Shown here: piece by piece, positions 62,520-64,000 of the stretch | How positions within the stretch are numbered: the stretch's first letter is position 1 | Layout: each line of letters starts with the position of its first letter | Assembly (NCBI RefSeq): GCF_007828045.1 | Contig: NZ_VITN01000013.1 | Span: 62,001 to 126,000 of the forward strand | Source: Nitrospirillum amazonense | Lineage (GTDB): Bacteria; Pseudomonadota; Alphaproteobacteria; Azospirillales; Azospirillaceae | Direction: 5' to 3' | Length of the DNA stretch: 64,000 bases | Program-made: the position numbers and the translations under genes | The notes under the pieces: model-generated | What the model saw: only the letters and a program-made list of their open reading frames with translations | Databases searched by the model: none | Told to the model about the DNA's origin: nothing

Positions 62520-62781
62520 GGGGGAAGGCCTCGGGGAAACGGATGCGCCCCGGTCCCGGGGCGCGAAATCATAGGGGAGGCTGGTCTGGCATGCCAGCGC
62601 CAAGCCGCGCCGCCCCCGTCCGGATGATCCGGATGGGCGCCTAACGGCCGCTGCTGTTGACCCGCAGCGGACCTTTCTGTCAAGTGAAGGACGAGCAAGG
62701 CCGCCCGGCGCCCCCGTCAGGATGGGGGCGGGGGCCGGCAGGAGCCGGCCCGGTAATGGAGTGGGACGGCGAAGGGGCGAG

Positions 62782-63921
62782 ATGGCGGCGGCAGGCAGCG
62801 GCGTGATCAAGACGGCATGGGACGGCGACCATTGGTTGCTGGCCGCCCTGGGCCGTTGGGATCTGGCGGGGGCGGAGCATCTGGACATGGCGTTGACCCG
62901 CCTGAAGCCGGAGCGCAAGCCGGGCCAGGTGCTGCTGGACCTGTCCGGCCTGTCGGGCATGGATACCGCCGGCGCCCTGGTGCTGGACCGCCTGATCGAG
63001 CGCCTGCGGGCGGAGGGGGAGACGGTGGCCGTGGTCGGCGCCACGCCGGCACAGTGCACCCTGCTGCGCGACGTGCGGCGCGCCGTGGTGCGCCATCCCG
63101 AGGTCACCACGCCGCATCAGCCCTTCCATGACCTGCTGGAGCGGGTGGGCAAGGGCGCCTTCAGCCTGGCGCAGGACGCGTTCCAGTTGCTGAGCTTCTT
63201 CGGGCTGGTGTTCATCACCATCGCCCGCGTGGCCCGCGATCCGCGCCGTTTCCGCTGGACGGCCTTCTTCTTCCACCTGGAGCAGGTGGGCCTGAACGCC
63301 CTGCCCATCATCGGCCTGCTGACCTTCCTGATCGGCGTGGTGCTGGCGTACCAGAGCGCCGACCAGCTGCGGCGATTCGGCGCCGAAATCTTCGTCGTCA
63401 ACCTGCTGGGCATCGGCATCCTGCGCGAACTGGGGGTGCTGATCACCTCCATCATCGTGGCCGGCCGCTCCGGTTCCGCCTTCACCGCGCAAATCGGCAC
63501 CATGAAGGTGAACCAGGAGGTGGACGCCATGCAGGTGCTGGGGCTGGACCCCATCGAGATGCTGGTGCTGCCCCGCCTGGCCGCCCTGTTCGTGGCCCTG
63601 CCGCTGGTCAGCTTCTACGCCGACGTGGTGGGGTTGTTCGGCGGCGCCGTCATGTCCTACGGCACGCTGGACATCACGCTGGGCCAGTTTCTGCGGCAGT
63701 TGCAGGTGGCCGTCAGCCCGACCACCATGCTGGTGGGCCTGATCAAGGCCCCGGTCTTCGCCATGGTCATTTCGCTGGTCGGCTGTTTCGAGGGCCTGAA
63801 CGTGACCGGCAGCGCCGAGAGCGTGGGCAAGCTGACCACCCGGTCGGTGGTCGAGTCCATCTTCCTGGTGATCGTGCTCGACGCGCTGTTCTCCATCCTC
63901 TTCTCCTATCTCAAGATCTGA
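62782..63921 (+). CDS. mlaE: STAS-MlaE lipid ABC transporter permease
   Basis: A 379-aa protein. An N-terminal STAS domain (about 10-110; [18 protein letters not shown]) is fused to an MlaE permease domain (about 125-379) with about five hydrophobic segments and the family blocks [23 protein letters not shown] (spelled G-R-S-G-S-A-F then [10 protein letters not shown]) and [13 protein letters not shown]. Such fused forms are common in alphaproteobacteria. It acts with MlaF and MlaD to move phospholipids and keep the outer membrane asymmetric. GAAGGGGCGAG precedes ATG 62782. Confidence 0.93.
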   Translation: MAAAGSGVIKTAWDGDHWLLAALGRWDLAGAEHLDMALTRLKPERKPGQVLLDLSGLSGMDTAGALVLDRLIERLRAEGETVAVVGATPAQCTLLRDVRRAVVRHPEVTTPHQPFHDLLERVGKGAFSLAQDAFQLLSFFGLVFITIARVARDPRRFRWTAFFFHLEQVGLNALPIIGLLTFLIGVVLAYQSADQLRRFGAEIFVVNLLGIGILRELGVLITSIIVAGRSGSAFTAQIGTMKVNQEVDAMQVLGLDPIEMLVLPRLAALFVALPLVSFYADVVGLFGGAVMSYGTLDITLGQFLRQLQVAVSPTTMLVGLIKAPVFAMVISLVGCFEGLNVTGSAESVGKLTTRSVVESIFLVIVLDALFSILFSYLKI

Positions 63922-63929
63922 GGGCGCTG

Positions 63930-64000
63930 ATGAGCCTTGGCAACTCAGAGGGGGCCAGCCCGATGGGGGACAACGTCGCACCGGTCATCCAGGTGCGCGG
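63930..64000 (+). CDS. mlaF: start of an Mla-type ABC ATP-binding protein (truncated by window end)
   Basis: Only the first 23 codons are visible, beginning MSLGNSEGASPMGDN and reaching APVIQVRG, which is how MlaF-type ATPases lead into their first strand. It starts eight bases after the mlaE stop. The assignment depends on gene order because no Walker motif is in view. Confidence 0.65.
   Translation, partial: MSLGNSEGASPMGDNVAPVIQVR

Overview
The window is GC-rich DNA from an alphaproteobacterium, most likely a Rhodospirillales/Azospirillaceae member (Azospirillum, Nitrospirillum or Niveispirillum type). That placement is an inference. It rests on an ALAS-type hemA with an FNR-type box, a CHASE3 kinase next to a PleD-like cyclase, and a STAS-MlaE permease. 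No rRNA, tRNA, CRISPR array, prophage or insertion sequence was seen. Genes are densely packed, often with ATGA overlaps. Several intergenic hairpins have no T-tract, so only the T-tailed ones are called confidently as terminators.

Layout. 0-5.4 kb: end of surE, a small lipoprotein, then a minus-strand signalling group of CHASE3-PAS histidine kinase, CheY-like regulator and Hpt-REC-REC-GGDEF cyclase. 5.9-8.1 kb: a stand-alone EF-G. 8.2-18.2 kb: one minus-strand gene for a protein of about 3,321 residues made almost wholly of about 410 octapeptide repeats, organised in blocks of mostly seven octads (56 aa, 168 bp). This is the most unusual object in the window. 18.7-26.5 kb: PilZ protein, argC, gamma-carbonic anhydrase, LysR regulator, an Hpt/pseudo-receiver protein, hemA with a perfect FNR box upstream, and a MocR-like regulator without its PLP lysine. 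26.8-35.4 kb: a PepSY protein divergent from an OmpR/EnvZ pair, an M20 amidohydrolase, a PrcB-like lipoprotein, a WbpM/CapD dehydratase and an orphan BglII/BstYI-type endonuclease.

35.4-51 kb is a polyamine region: puuB-like oxidase, PAP2 phosphatase, puuA-like ligase, a Cache chemoreceptor, an acetyltransferase, a ygiB/ygiC-like pair, a Kef-type antiporter, potFGHI putrescine uptake and agmatine deiminase. Together these can import putrescine, start its gamma-glutamylation and convert agmatine. 51-53 kb: two paralogous four-cysteine secreted proteins flank a bestrophin-like channel. 53-54 kb: an SRPBCC-ArsR operon whose promoter lies between two identical palindromes. 54-57 kb: a catalase-like peroxidase, cytochrome b561, ECF sigma and anti-sigma operon preceded by an ECF-type promoter. 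57-64 kb: an MFS exporter, a methyltransferase/spermidine-synthase-like protein, a ClpP with Asn in place of the catalytic Asp, an ABC importer preceded by a 17-bp tandem repeat, apt, and the start of an mla lipid-transport operon.
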